Below the pieces are notes generated by a model that worked only from the letters and a program-made list of their open reading frames with translations, ran no database searches and had not been told where the DNA came from. A stretch of 14,144 nt of DNA from the NCBI GenBank assembly GCA_030646595.1, contig JAUSKS010000329.1, forward strand, positions 1 to 14,144, read 5' to 3'. Numbering within the stretch: the first letter of the stretch is position 1; every line of letters starts with the position of its first letter. A program made the position numbers and the translations under genes. This stretch comes from Gallionellaceae bacterium. Lineage in GTDB: Bacteria; Pseudomonadota; Gammaproteobacteria; Burkholderiales; Gallionellaceae. Below are positions 1 to 6,730 of this stretch, in pieces.

Positions 1-1158
1 GGCGATGGTTTTTTGATGCATGACCGCACCGGGCAAAAATCTCAAATAGAGTGTGAACTCAGCCTGGATAACTTCCCCTCACCTGATGAACTTTGGCAGT
101 GCTACTGCGCCTGGCGCGGTATCGTTAATGAGCAAGCACGCAGCACAGTAGCCGAGCCCTATTTCGATGATGGCAGCGGCAAGCAGGCGCGGTACTATCA
201 GGTCAATGCAGTCAACCGCGCCATCGAAGCAATTGCAAAAGGACAGCAGCGAATTTTGCTGGTGATGGCAACTGGCACCGGTAAAACCTACACCGCCTTC
301 CAGATTATCTGGCGGCTGTGGAAATCCAAAGCAAAGAAACGCATCCTCTACCTCGCCGACCGCAACATCCTGATCGACCAGACCAAGACCAACGACTTCA
401 AACCGTTCGGTCAGGCGATGACCAAGATCACCAACCGCGAAGTGAACAAGGCGTTTGAAATCTACCTCTCGCTGTATCAGGCGGTCACTGGCAACGAAGA
501 AGACAAAAACATCTACAAACAATTCTCGCCTGACTTCTTCGACCTGATCGTGATTGACGAATGTCATCGCGGCAGCGCGGCGGCAGATTCCGCGTGGCGC
601 GAAATTCTCGAATATTTTTCCACGGCCACACAAATCGGCCTCACTGCCACGCCCAAGGAAACTAAAGATGTTTCCAACATCGATTATTTCAATGAGCCGG
701 TTTACACCTACTCGCTCAAGCAAGGTATCGAGGACGGATTCCTTGCGCCTTACAAAGTCGTGCGCATAGACATAGACCGTGACCTGCAAGGCTGGCGACC
801 AGAGAAAGGCAAGCTCGACAAGCACGGCAACCTTATCGAAGACCGCATCTACAACCAGAAAGATTTCGACCGCACCCTCGTGCTGGAAAAACGTACCGAG
901 CTGGTCGCATCAAAAATCACCGAGTTTTTGAAAGCCACCGATCCCTACGCCAAGACCATCGTGTTCTGTGAAGATATAGACCATGCCGAACGCATGCGCC
1001 AGGCATTGACCAACCTCAACCCGGAGCGCATTAAGGAAAGCCGAAAATACGTGATGAAGATCACCGGCGACGATGCTCAGGGAAAAGCCGAGTTGGATAA
1101 CTTCATAGACCCAGAAAGCCGTTACCCTGTTATCGCTACCTTGGGCATGATCAGGTGA
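1..1158 (+). pseudogene. hsdR: Type I restriction enzyme R subunit (HsdR), 3'-truncated
   Basis: This is the ATP-dependent translocase/endonuclease subunit of a type I restriction-modification system. The frame is open from base 1, so the true start lies outside the window and the N-terminal nuclease domain is not visible. Superfamily 2 helicase motifs are clear: Walker A MATGTGKT at 265-288, DECH box at 556-567, LTATP at 640-654 and a motif IV-like TIVFC at 955-969. The reading frame matches the family up to YPVIAT (ending 1140), where HsdR proteins normally continue into motif V (about TSKL..TGVD). Here it gives LGMIR and a stop instead. Motifs V and VI and the whole C-terminal region are missing, so ATPase/translocase activity should be lost. 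The sequence after 1140 belongs to a different gene (DUF3800) in another frame, which points to a deletion junction. Identity as HsdR is secure; the deletion mechanism is inferred. Confidence 0.88.
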
Positions 1159-1742
1159 TTTTGCACGAGCGCGATATTCGCAAGGACAGCGGCGATTTTT
1201 CTTTTCTGAAAACACCCGCTTTAAAAAAAGCGTTCCTTGATGAGCTCACGGACATTATTGCGTCCGCGCCGTTTCGGATGGTTTGTGTGGTCATAGATAA
1301 GGTCAGACACAAAGCCCGCTATACCAATCCCGCAAATCCTTATCACCTTGGCCTGGAGTTCGGTCTGGAAAGAGTGCGCGGTTTTTTGCAGCAGCAGGGT
1401 GAATGGTCAGCTGCTGCGAATGGCAGTGCAACCCGCGCAGACCCGGCGGTGCATGTCATTGTGGAAAAGCGCGGCAAGAATGAAGACGATGAACTGGAAT
1501 TGGAATTTCGCCGCATCTGCGATGGCGCAAACTACAAGAGCGAGAAGCTGAATTTTGAGATCGTGTTTGCGGACAAGAAATCAAACTCGGCTGGTTTGCA
1601 GTTGGCTGACTTGGTGGCGCGTCCTATCGGTTTGTCGGTATTGCGGCCAGAGCAGCCTAACCGTGCTTTCGATGCGGTAAAACCGAAATTGCTTGTGAAG
1701 AATGGACGGGTGGAGGGATGGGGGCTGAAATGTTTTCCGTGA
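1140..1742 (+). pseudogene. DUF3800 protein, 5'-truncated remnant
   Basis: DUF3800 proteins are small predicted RNase H-fold proteins often found in mobile and defence regions; their function is not established. The frame reads [15 protein letters not shown] from 1140, which is typical of the middle of the family, and continues to FADKKSNSAGLQLADLVARP near the C-terminus, the most recognisable family signature. The usual N-terminus with its acidic Y.DESG motif is absent: sequence before 1140 is hsdR in another frame. A GTG at 1155 could start a 195-residue product, but no clear ribosome-binding site precedes it and the first catalytic acidic motif would be missing, so it is probably non-functional. 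An alternative is that translation reinitiates from the overlapping hsdR stop (1156-1158). The gene ends just before a dyad-rich intergenic stretch. Confidence 0.8.
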
Positions 1743-1990
1743 GCCCAAAAACAAAAGGCCCCGACATTCGCCGGAGCCAGTTGCCGACCGAGAATCCCCA
1801 GTCCATGAGCGTTACTCTACCGGATACGCCAAAATAATGCAACATGGGGCTCATCAGCAAGGCAAAAACAGCGTGCGAAATATCGGGGCATCCAATGTGA
1901 GACCATTTTGTTGACGTCAACAAAATGGTTGATCTCGGCTCACGCAGCCAGCGTGAGTGCCATCATGCTCACACATTACCCTGTTATCTA
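1743..1990 (+). other. Possible structured RNA/dyad-rich region beside DUF3800 gene
   Basis: This stretch after the DUF3800 remnant has no convincing gene but several potential helices. GGC-C-CCG at about 1757-1763 can pair with CGG-A-GCC at 1772-1778 around one mismatch. ATGAGC (1805-1810) is complementary to GCTCAT (1849-1854). CCGAGA (1788-1793) is complementary to TCTCGG (1933-1938). CTCACGC/GCGTGAG form a 7-bp hairpin at 1939-1957. A perfect 28-bp palindrome lies at 1902-1929. Structured RNA candidates named DUF3800-I to -XI have been described next to DUF3800 genes, so an RNA of this type is plausible, but I cannot match it to a given class. It could also be worn mobile-element ends. 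Confidence 0.3.
1902..1929. repeat. Perfect 28-bp palindrome
   Basis: The arm ACCATTTTGTTGAC (1902-1915) is followed directly by its exact reverse complement (1916-1929), with the centre GAC|GTC. As RNA it would give a stem of about 12 bp with a 4-base loop. No T-run follows, so it is not a standard intrinsic terminator. It may be a protein-binding site, the apex of an RNA, or two element ends meeting head to head. Confidence 0.85.
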
Positions 1991-1991
1991 A

Positions 1992-2207
1992 TTGCCCAGA
2001 ACGGCGACCCCAGAAAGCAGCAAAGCTTTTGCTCAAACTCACTTCGCCATACAGACCCGCAAGGAGCAGAGCGAACAATGGCTGCTTGATCGCGAATGTC
2101 CCCTGCCCGCGGGGGGAGGTAATGTTGACATAAGAACGATCGTTCTTTACGATGCGGTTATCGTTCTGTGCGCTGATTTTCGCGCTCGAGTCGAGAGCCA
2201 ACGGTAA
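1992..2207 (+). other. Possible leader reading frame upstream of the RhuM-Fic operon (doubtful)
   Basis: A 71-codon open frame runs through the region before the operon and beyond its promoter. Its start (PRTATPESSKAFAQT) recalls leader-like frames of the Ash/P4 type seen upstream of accessory genes, but I cannot confirm a family. No good ribosome-binding site precedes it. Its second half (2125-2207) overlaps the strong promoter and the untranslated leader of the next gene, so the transcript made there could not express it whole. The conserved look may come from a conserved DNA or RNA leader rather than a protein. It is recorded because it fills a gap that otherwise holds no gene. Confidence 0.2.
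2125..2153 (+). promoter_or_regulatory. Sigma70 promoter with 16-bp palindromic operator in the spacer
   Basis: A perfect -35 box TTGACA (2125-2130) is separated by exactly 17 bases from a -10-like TACGAT (2148-2153). The spacer is almost entirely one perfect palindrome, AAGAACGATCGTTCTT (2132-2147). A dimeric repressor bound there would block RNA polymerase. The core GAACGATCGTTC has the form GAAC-N4-GTTC, which resembles the LexA box of Gram-positive bacteria rather than the usual proteobacterial CTGT-N8-ACAG. The predicted start near 2160 would give a leader of about 64 bases before the ATG at 2224. Promoter and palindrome are seen directly; the regulator is unknown. Confidence 0.65.
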
Positions 2208-2208
2208 C

Positions 2209-2216
2209 AAGGAGGG
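2209..2216 (+). promoter_or_regulatory. Strong ribosome-binding site fixing the RhuM-Fic start
   Basis: AAGGAGGG lies 7 bases before the ATG at 2224. It selects this start over the in-frame ATG at 2152, which falls inside the -10 element and has no such site. Confidence 0.85.
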
Positions 2217-2223
2217 AAACGCC

Positions 2224-3207
2224 ATGAATCAATCAACCGGACAGATCGCCATTTATCAGACCGCAGATGGTCAGGTGCAGCTTGAGGTGGCACTTGAGCA
2301 GGATACGGTGTGGCTGTCGCAGGCGCAGATGGTCGAGCTTTTCGAGCGCGATCAGTCGGTTGTTTCGCGGCATATTCGCAATTCCTTATCCGAAGGTGAG
2401 ATAGCCGAAAAAAGCAATATGCAAAAAATGCATATTGCAAATTCAGACAGGCTAGTCGTCTTCTACGACCTCGATGTCGTCATTTCGGTCGGTTACCGCA
2501 TCAAATCTGATCGGGGTGTGCAATTCAGGCGTTGGGCTACCAATGTGTTGCGCCAGCATCTGGTGCAGGGCTACACGCTTAACCAGCAGCGGCTGGAGGC
2601 GCAACAGGAAAAAATGGATGAACTCAGGCAGGCGATCGCCTTGTCTGCCCGGTTGATCCACAACAAAAATTTATCGCCCGACGAGTCGCGTGGCATTCTG
2701 GCGATTCTGGAGAAATACAGCCATGCTCTGACTGTGCTGGATGATTACGATCACCAGCGTTTGCAGGTGACGGGGACGCGCACGCTGGCTCATGAGAAGA
2801 TCGCTTACGATGAGGCGATGCGGCAGATTTTGCTGTGGCGCAAGCAGGAGAATCTGGGCGGGTTGTTTGGCAATGAGAAGGACGATTCTTTCAAGAGTTC
2901 GCTGGAGACGATCTACCAGACTTTTGACGGCAAGGAGCTTTACCCCAGCATCGAAGAGAAATCCGCCAACCTGCTGTACTTCATCGTCAAGAATCACTCG
3001 TTCACCGACGGCAATAAGCGAATCGCCGCCGCTATTTTTGTCTGGTTTTTGCAGCGACATGATTTTTTGTATAACGCCGAGGGAGAGAAGCGCATTGCCG
3101 ATAATGCGCTGGTGGCGTTTACCTTGCTGATTGCCGAGAGCAAGCCGGATGAGCGGGAGGTAATGGTTAAAGTGATTATCAATTTGATCAATGGAAAAAA
3201 CGTATGA
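2224..3207 (+). CDS. RhuM-type protein with C-terminal Fic/Doc domain
   Basis: The product has 327 residues from the ATG with the AAGGAGGG site. Residues about 8-120 match the RhuM/virulence-protein N-terminal domain (TVWLSQAQMVELFERDQSVVSRHI, a probable DNA-binding helix-turn-helix-like part, then YDLDVVISVGYRIKS). A linker likely to be coiled coil follows (about 120-145). The C-terminal half is a Fic/Doc fold with HSFTDGNKR at 258-266. Fic enzymes use HPFx[D/E]GNGR to AMPylate targets, while Doc uses HxFx[D/N]ANKR to phosphorylate EF-Tu. This motif is between the two, so the reaction cannot be named. No separate antitoxin such as Phd is visible. Such genes often sit inside or beside type I restriction operons, which fits the hsdR remnant upstream. 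Its stop overlaps the next gene's ATG by 4 bases, implying translational coupling. A perfect 10-bp inverted repeat with an A5 loop lies at 2414-2438. Confidence 0.85.
   Translation: MNQSTGQIAIYQTADGQVQLEVALEQDTVWLSQAQMVELFERDQSVVSRHIRNSLSEGEIAEKSNMQKMHIANSDRLVVFYDLDVVISVGYRIKSDRGVQFRRWATNVLRQHLVQGYTLNQQRLEAQQEKMDELRQAIALSARLIHNKNLSPDESRGILAILEKYSHALTVLDDYDHQRLQVTGTRTLAHEKIAYDEAMRQILLWRKQENLGGLFGNEKDDSFKSSLETIYQTFDGKELYPSIEEKSANLLYFIVKNHSFTDGNKRIAAAIFVWFLQRHDFLYNAEGEKRIADNALVAFTLLIAESKPDEREVMVKVIINLINGKNV
2414..2438 (+). repeat. Intragenic inverted repeat, 10-bp arms, A5 loop
   Basis: GCAATATGCA (2414-2423), AAAAA, TGCATATTGC (2429-2438): a perfect hairpin inside the RhuM-Fic gene, 190 bases after its start. 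It encodes the SNMQKMHIA part of the protein. A hairpin of nearly the same design occurs at the matching place in the following gene. Confidence 0.8.
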
Positions 3208-4076
3208 GCAAAAAGCCCGCGTTATCCGATCAACCGGAAAACCATCTTGTGGTCTTTCAGGAAAAAGCTATCCGTCGCACTTGGCACAACGAGGAGTGGT
3301 GGTTTTCGATTGTTGATGTTGTGGGCATTCTTTCAGAAACAGCTATCCCTAAGCGTTACTGGTCTGACCTCAAGCGGAAAATGTCTCAAGAGGCGGGTTC
3401 CGAGCAACCGTACGAAAAAATCGTACGGTTGAAACTCGTTGCGCCAGACGGGAAGCAGCGAGATACCGATTGTGCTAATACTCAAACCTTGTTCCGCATC
3501 ATCCAGTCCATCCCCTCACCCAAGGCAGAACCTTTCAAGCGTTGGCTAGCGCAAGTGGGTTATGAGAGAGTAAAGGAAATCGAAAACCCGGAACTGGCCA
3601 GTGCTCGCGCACGCGAGCTGTATCAAGCCAAGGGTTATCCGCAGGCTTGGATCGAGAAGCGGCTGCGCTCGATCTCTATTCGCGGCGAGCTGACTGATGA
3701 GTGGAAACAGCGCGGGGTTCAGGAAGGCAAGGAATATTCCATACTCACTGCCGAAATCGCCCGCGCCACTTTTGGCGTAACACCCGATGCACACAGCCAC
3801 CTCAAAGGGCTGGACAAGGTGAAGACCGGCAACAATCTGCGCGACCACATGACCGATCTGGAATTAATTTTTACAATGCTGGGCGAGGCGGGTACGACGG
3901 AAATTGCGCGGCGCAAGGATGCACAGGGTTTTGTAGATAATCGCAAGGCGGCGAAAGAAGGCGGTGCAGTGGCGGGCAATGCGCGCAAGGCACTGGAAGC
4001 CAAGAGCGGCAAGCCGGTGGTGAGCAAAGAAAACTATTTTCCTCCCGCCAATAAAAAACTAGGACGAAAAAAATGA
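3204..4076 (+). CDS. Bro-N/DinD-like antirepressor-type protein
   Basis: The product has 290 residues. Residues about 12-115 match the Bro-N domain found in phage antirepressors and baculovirus BRO proteins, which binds DNA (WWFSIVDVVGILSE, RYWSDLKRKM, then IIQSIPSPKAEPFKRWLAQVG). The C-terminal part (about 165-285) resembles the DinD-type extension: GVTPDAHSHLKGL, NLRDHMTDLELIFTMLGEA, AGNARKALEAKSG and ENYFPP near the end. DinD of E. coli is DNA-damage inducible and inhibits RecA filaments; whether this protein does so is unknown. The ATG overlaps the RhuM-Fic stop (ATGA), and its own stop overlaps tsaC's ATG in the same way, so the three genes should be translated as one unit. Bro-N/DinD genes often accompany type I restriction loci. 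An 11-bp perfect inverted repeat with an A5 loop lies at 3405-3431. Confidence 0.85.
   Translation: MSKKPALSDQPENHLVVFQEKAIRRTWHNEEWWFSIVDVVGILSETAIPKRYWSDLKRKMSQEAGSEQPYEKIVRLKLVAPDGKQRDTDCANTQTLFRIIQSIPSPKAEPFKRWLAQVGYERVKEIENPELASARARELYQAKGYPQAWIEKRLRSISIRGELTDEWKQRGVQEGKEYSILTAEIARATFGVTPDAHSHLKGLDKVKTGNNLRDHMTDLELIFTMLGEAGTTEIARRKDAQGFVDNRKAAKEGGAVAGNARKALEAKSGKPVVSKENYFPPANKKLGRKK
3405..3431 (+). repeat. Intragenic inverted repeat, 11-bp arms, A5 loop
   Basis: CAACCGTACGA (3405-3415), AAAAA, TCGTACGGTTG (3421-3431): a perfect hairpin inside the Bro-N gene, 201 bases after its start. It encodes the QPYEKIVRL part of the protein. Loop and position mirror the hairpin in the preceding gene. 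Confidence 0.85.
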
Positions 4077-4618
4077 GTTTGTTCCGCAGCATTGCTGCAC
4101 ACTTGAGGCGCGGCGGATTGATCGCCTACCCCACCGAATATTGCTACGGCCTGGGTTGCGATCCACGCAATCGCCGTGCTGTGCAGAGATTATTGAAACT
4201 TAAAAGACGACCACAGCATAAAGGTCTGATCCTGATCGCCGGGCAATTTCGGCAGCTTGAGTCTTATCTGCAAGCACTCACGCCCAACGAGCAAGACATC
4301 CTGTGCCGTGATGGCGCGCAGGCGATTACTTATTTGATGCCGATCAAGCCGAGTGTGCCGCGCTGGCTGCGCGGCGCACATGATACTTTGGCAGTGCGCC
4401 TCACCGCCCATCAGCAGGCGGCAACACTATGCAATGCGCTCAATATGGCGCTGGTTTCCACCAGTGCTAATCGCAGCGGGCAGCATCCGGCGCGCACGGC
4501 CAAAGAGTGTCTGCGGCTGTTTGGCAATCAAGTGCGGGTATTGCCGGGCAGGGTGGGCAAGCGCAAAAAATCATCCACAATACGAACATGGTTAAGTGGT
4601 AAAATCATCCGCAATTAA
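4073..4618 (+). CDS. tsaC: L-threonylcarbamoyladenylate synthase (TsaC/YrdC/Sua5 family)
   Basis: TsaC makes threonylcarbamoyl-AMP from threonine, bicarbonate and ATP in the cytoplasm, the first step of t6A modification at position 37 of ANN-decoding tRNAs. The 181-residue length is normal for the short, single-domain TsaC form. Visible signatures are PTEYCYGLGCD (20-30), the nucleotide-binding KRRPQHKGLILI (44-55), and VSTSANRSG (128-136). The ATG at 4073 overlaps the stop of the Bro-N gene and has AGGA at 4061-4064, 8 bases upstream, which supports this start. It lies 18 bases before hemF and probably shares a transcript with it. No tsaC-specific promoter is obvious, so expression may depend partly on the accessory operon upstream or on a promoter inside the Bro-N gene. 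Confidence 0.93.
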   Translation: MSLFRSIAAHLRRGGLIAYPTEYCYGLGCDPRNRRAVQRLLKLKRRPQHKGLILIAGQFRQLESYLQALTPNEQDILCRDGAQAITYLMPIKPSVPRWLRGAHDTLAVRLTAHQQAATLCNALNMALVSTSANRSGQHPARTAKECLRLFGNQVRVLPGRVGKRKKSSTIRTWLSGKIIRN

Positions 4619-4636
4619 ATTCCACCGGAGCAAAGC

Positions 4637-5551
4637 ATGGATAGCGCCGCAGTTAAAAAATATCTGCTCGAATTGCAGAATTTGATCGTCACCCGCCTGG
4701 AGCAGGTAGATGGCAAAAAATTTAAACGTGATAAGTGGGAGCGTGCGACAGGCGGAGCTGGCATCGGCGCAGGGGGCGGCATTAGCTGCATTCTGGAGCA
4801 GGGCAATGTGCTGGAGCGCGGCGGTGTCGCCTTCTCGCATGTGCAAGGCGACAAAATGCCCGCTTCCGCAACTGCTCATCGCCCAGAATTAGCGGGCAGC
4901 AGTTGGGAGGCGATGGGAGTGTCGCTGGTATTTCATCCACGCAATCCTTACGCGCCTACGGTGCATATGAATGTGCGCATGTTCATGGCCAAAAAACCGG
5001 ATGGCGGGACCGCATTCTGGTTTGGCGGCGGCATGGACTTGACGCCGTATTATGGTTTTGAAGAAGACGCGGTACATTTTCATCGCACCTGCAAAAATGC
5101 GCTGGATCCTTTCGGCGCAGATCGTCATGCTAAATATAAAAAATGGTGCGATGAATATTTTTTCCTCAAACATCGCAATGAACCGCGCGGCGTGGGCGGT
5201 GTATTTTTTGACGATTTGAGCGAGCCGGATTTCGCCACGGCGTTTGCCGTTCAGCAAAGCGTGGGCGATCATTTGCTGGCAGCTTATGTGCCGATATTGG
5301 AACGGCGCAAGGACACACCTTATGGCGAGCGCGAGCGCGACTTTCAGCTTTATCGGCGCGGACGCTATGTCGAGTTTAATCTGGTGATAGACCGTGGCAC
5401 CATTTTTGGCCTGCAAAGCAATGGCCGCACTGAATCCATCCTGCTCTCCATGCCACCGCTGGTGACTTGGCGTTATGATTGGCAACCGGAGAAGGGTACG
5501 CGCGAGGCGGAGTTGTATGAGAAGTTTTTGGTACCCAGGAATTGGGTGTAG
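4637..5551 (+). CDS. hemF: Oxygen-dependent coproporphyrinogen III oxidase
   Basis: HemF converts coproporphyrinogen III to protoporphyrinogen IX by two oxidative decarboxylations using O2, a late step of heme synthesis. The 304-residue length matches the bacterial enzyme. Family signatures are clear: [15 protein letters not shown] (39-53), [10 protein letters not shown] (62-71), [12 protein letters not shown] (103-114), [15 protein letters not shown] (130-144), [13 protein letters not shown], and [25 protein letters not shown] near the C-terminus. GGAG about 7 bases before the ATG supports the start. The gene follows tsaC by 18 bases and is convergent with the oxidoreductase at 5669, with a double-hairpin repeat between. 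Presence of this enzyme implies at least some growth with oxygen. Confidence 0.97.
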   Translation: MDSAAVKKYLLELQNLIVTRLEQVDGKKFKRDKWERATGGAGIGAGGGISCILEQGNVLERGGVAFSHVQGDKMPASATAHRPELAGSSWEAMGVSLVFHPRNPYAPTVHMNVRMFMAKKPDGGTAFWFGGGMDLTPYYGFEEDAVHFHRTCKNALDPFGADRHAKYKKWCDEYFFLKHRNEPRGVGGVFFDDLSEPDFATAFAVQQSVGDHLLAAYVPILERRKDTPYGERERDFQLYRRGRYVEFNLVIDRGTIFGLQSNGRTESILLSMPPLVTWRYDWQPEKGTREAELYEKFLVPRNWV

Positions 5552-5554
5552 GCT

Positions 5555-5632
5555 CCCTCACCCTCGGTCCCTCTCCCGGAGGGAGAGGGATGGCAAGCCC
5601 TTCTCCCTCCGGGAGAAGGGCGGGGATGAGGG
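5555..5632. terminator. Double-hairpin repeat, probable bidirectional terminator
   Basis: Hairpin 1 is CCCTCTCCC (5569-5577), GGA, GGGAGAGGG (5581-5589). Hairpin 2 is CCCTTCTCCC (5598-5607), TCC, GGGAGAAGGG (5611-5620). Imperfect outer arms (CCCTCACCC at 5555, GATGAGGG ending 5632) could close both into a cloverleaf-like fold. It lies between convergent genes. Repeats of this CCCTCTCCC/GGGAGAGGG type are widespread between genes in proteobacterial chromosomes. There is no T-run, so termination is inferred from strong structure and placement. Confidence 0.6.
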
Positions 5633-5668
5633 AATGCCTGATGTTACTTATGCAACCATCAAGTAACT

Positions 5669-6670
5669 TCAATCCATAGTCAGGATAACTTTTCCAATTA
5701 CACCGCCTTGCTCGATTAGACGATGCGCTTCCGCAGCACTTTCCAGCGGCAATTTATGTGACACCAACACACCCAGTTTTCCAGCCTCGACCCATTGCGC
5801 GCCCTGCTCCAGTATCTTGCGCTGACGTATGCGCTCATCATGTAATTTCAGCACCTGTGGCGCGAGCATCAGTTCGTAGCACAGCGACAGGTTACGAAAG
5901 CGTGCCAGTTGCGTGTCGGCGAGTGACAACGGAGTGGAGAGCAGGCTGACCACTTTGCCGCCAACACGTGCGGCATTGAAGGAGCGCAAAAAGGTATCGC
6001 CGCCTACGGTGTCGAACACTACATCTACCCCTGTGCTGACCGTCCAGTTCAACACTTCCTGCACAAAATCCTGCTTGCGGTAGTTGATGATTTTTTCTGC
6101 GCCCAGCCCTTGCACCAGCCCTGCCTTCTTTTCATCGCCCACGGTTACCGCAATACGTGCGCCAAGATGGTGAGCAAGTTGCACGGCGATATGTCCCACG
6201 CCGCCAGCGGCAGCATGGATAAGTATGCTTTGTCCGGCTTGCAGGTTGACGCGCTCGACCAATGCTTCCCACGCCGTAATCAACACCAGTGGCAGCGCAG
6301 CGCTTTCTTGCAGGCTGAGATTGGCGGGCTGCGCGGCACAATATTCTTCATGCAGCGTGGTGTATTCGGCATAGCAGCCGGGCTCATCGCCTATGCCGCC
6401 ATTGCAAAAATATACGCCATCGCCCACTTTGAAACGCATTACGGCGCTGCCAATTTCTTCCACCACCCCTGCACCATCGCAGCCGAGTATGGCGGGTAAC
6501 TTGTCCGGGTAATAAGCAGGCTTGGTGCGCAGTTTGGTATCCAGCGGGTTAATGCCCGCGGCAGCGAGCTTGATGCGCACATGATGTGGCGATGGCAACT
6601 CAGGCTTGGGAATTTCGCGCAGTTGCAGCACGTCCGGGCCGCCAGCGGCAGTCATTGAAATTATTTTCAT
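5669..6670 (-). CDS. Zinc-independent quinone oxidoreductase (MDR family)
   Basis: This is a medium-chain dehydrogenase/reductase of the quinone oxidoreductase (zeta-crystallin-like) branch, expected to reduce quinones or activated double bonds with NADPH in the cytoplasm. With the start at 6670 (MKIISM...) it has 333 residues, typical of the family. The N-terminal GroES-like domain shows AAAGINPLDTKLR and GCDGAGVVEEIG. The Rossmann nucleotide-binding motif AAAGGVGHIAVQLA is at about 153-166, followed by GADVVFDTVGG-like sequence. The zinc ligands of alcohol dehydrogenases are absent. The frame could extend to 6730, but that would overlap the divergent gmhB start and adds residues unlike the family, so 6670 is preferred although no strong ribosome-binding site is seen. 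The exact substrate is unknown. Confidence 0.88.
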   Translation of the reverse strand: MKIISMTAAGGPDVLQLREIPKPELPSPHHVRIKLAAAGINPLDTKLRTKPAYYPDKLPAILGCDGAGVVEEIGSAVMRFKVGDGVYFCNGGIGDEPGCYAEYTTLHEEYCAAQPANLSLQESAALPLVLITAWEALVERVNLQAGQSILIHAAAGGVGHIAVQLAHHLGARIAVTVGDEKKAGLVQGLGAEKIINYRKQDFVQEVLNWTVSTGVDVVFDTVGGDTFLRSFNAARVGGKVVSLLSTPLSLADTQLARFRNLSLCYELMLAPQVLKLHDERIRQRKILEQGAQWVEAGKLGVLVSHKLPLESAAEAHRLIEQGGVIGKVILTMD

Positions 6671-6707
6671 GTGCAGAGTATGAGCATGCGATATGTTAAA
6701 CTTGTAT

Positions 6708-6730
6708 ATCAGTATCCGCTGCCTGTCCAA
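6708..6730 (-). promoter_or_regulatory. Possible promoter of the quinone oxidoreductase gene
   Basis: Read on the minus strand from 6730, TTGGAC is followed after 16 bases by a -10-like TATACA, within the short divergent gap between the oxidoreductase and gmhB. The spacing is slightly short. A matching gmhB promoter on the plus strand is not convincing. Confidence 0.35.

Noticed and set aside
79..825. Long minus-strand open frame opposite hsdR
   Set aside because: It is antisense to well-conserved helicase motifs, with no recognisable domain; a shadow of the real gene.
1122..1988. 13-base direct repeat TTACCCTGTTATC at 1122-1134 (hsdR) and 1976-1988, near the deletion junction and partly resembling an I-SceI site
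   Set aside because: About one or two 13-base matches are expected by chance in 14 kb, the second copy is not at the inferred junction, and the full 18-base I-SceI site is not present.
2152..2223. Longer RhuM-Fic product starting at ATG 2152
   Set aside because: That ATG lies in the -10 box with no ribosome-binding site, while AAGGAGGG precedes the ATG at 2224, where family similarity begins.
4040..4120. Attachment site or tRNA gene marking the right end of the accessory region
   Set aside because: No tRNA-like fold and no direct repeat of this boundary was found elsewhere in the window.
4889..5485. 198-codon minus-strand frame opposite hemF
   Set aside because: hemF is unmistakable on the other strand and this product has no coherent protein features.
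6671..6730. 20-residue N-terminal extension of the oxidoreductase
   Set aside because: It would overlap the first base of divergent gmhB, cover the shared promoter region and does not resemble the family; MKIISM at 6670 matches usual starts.
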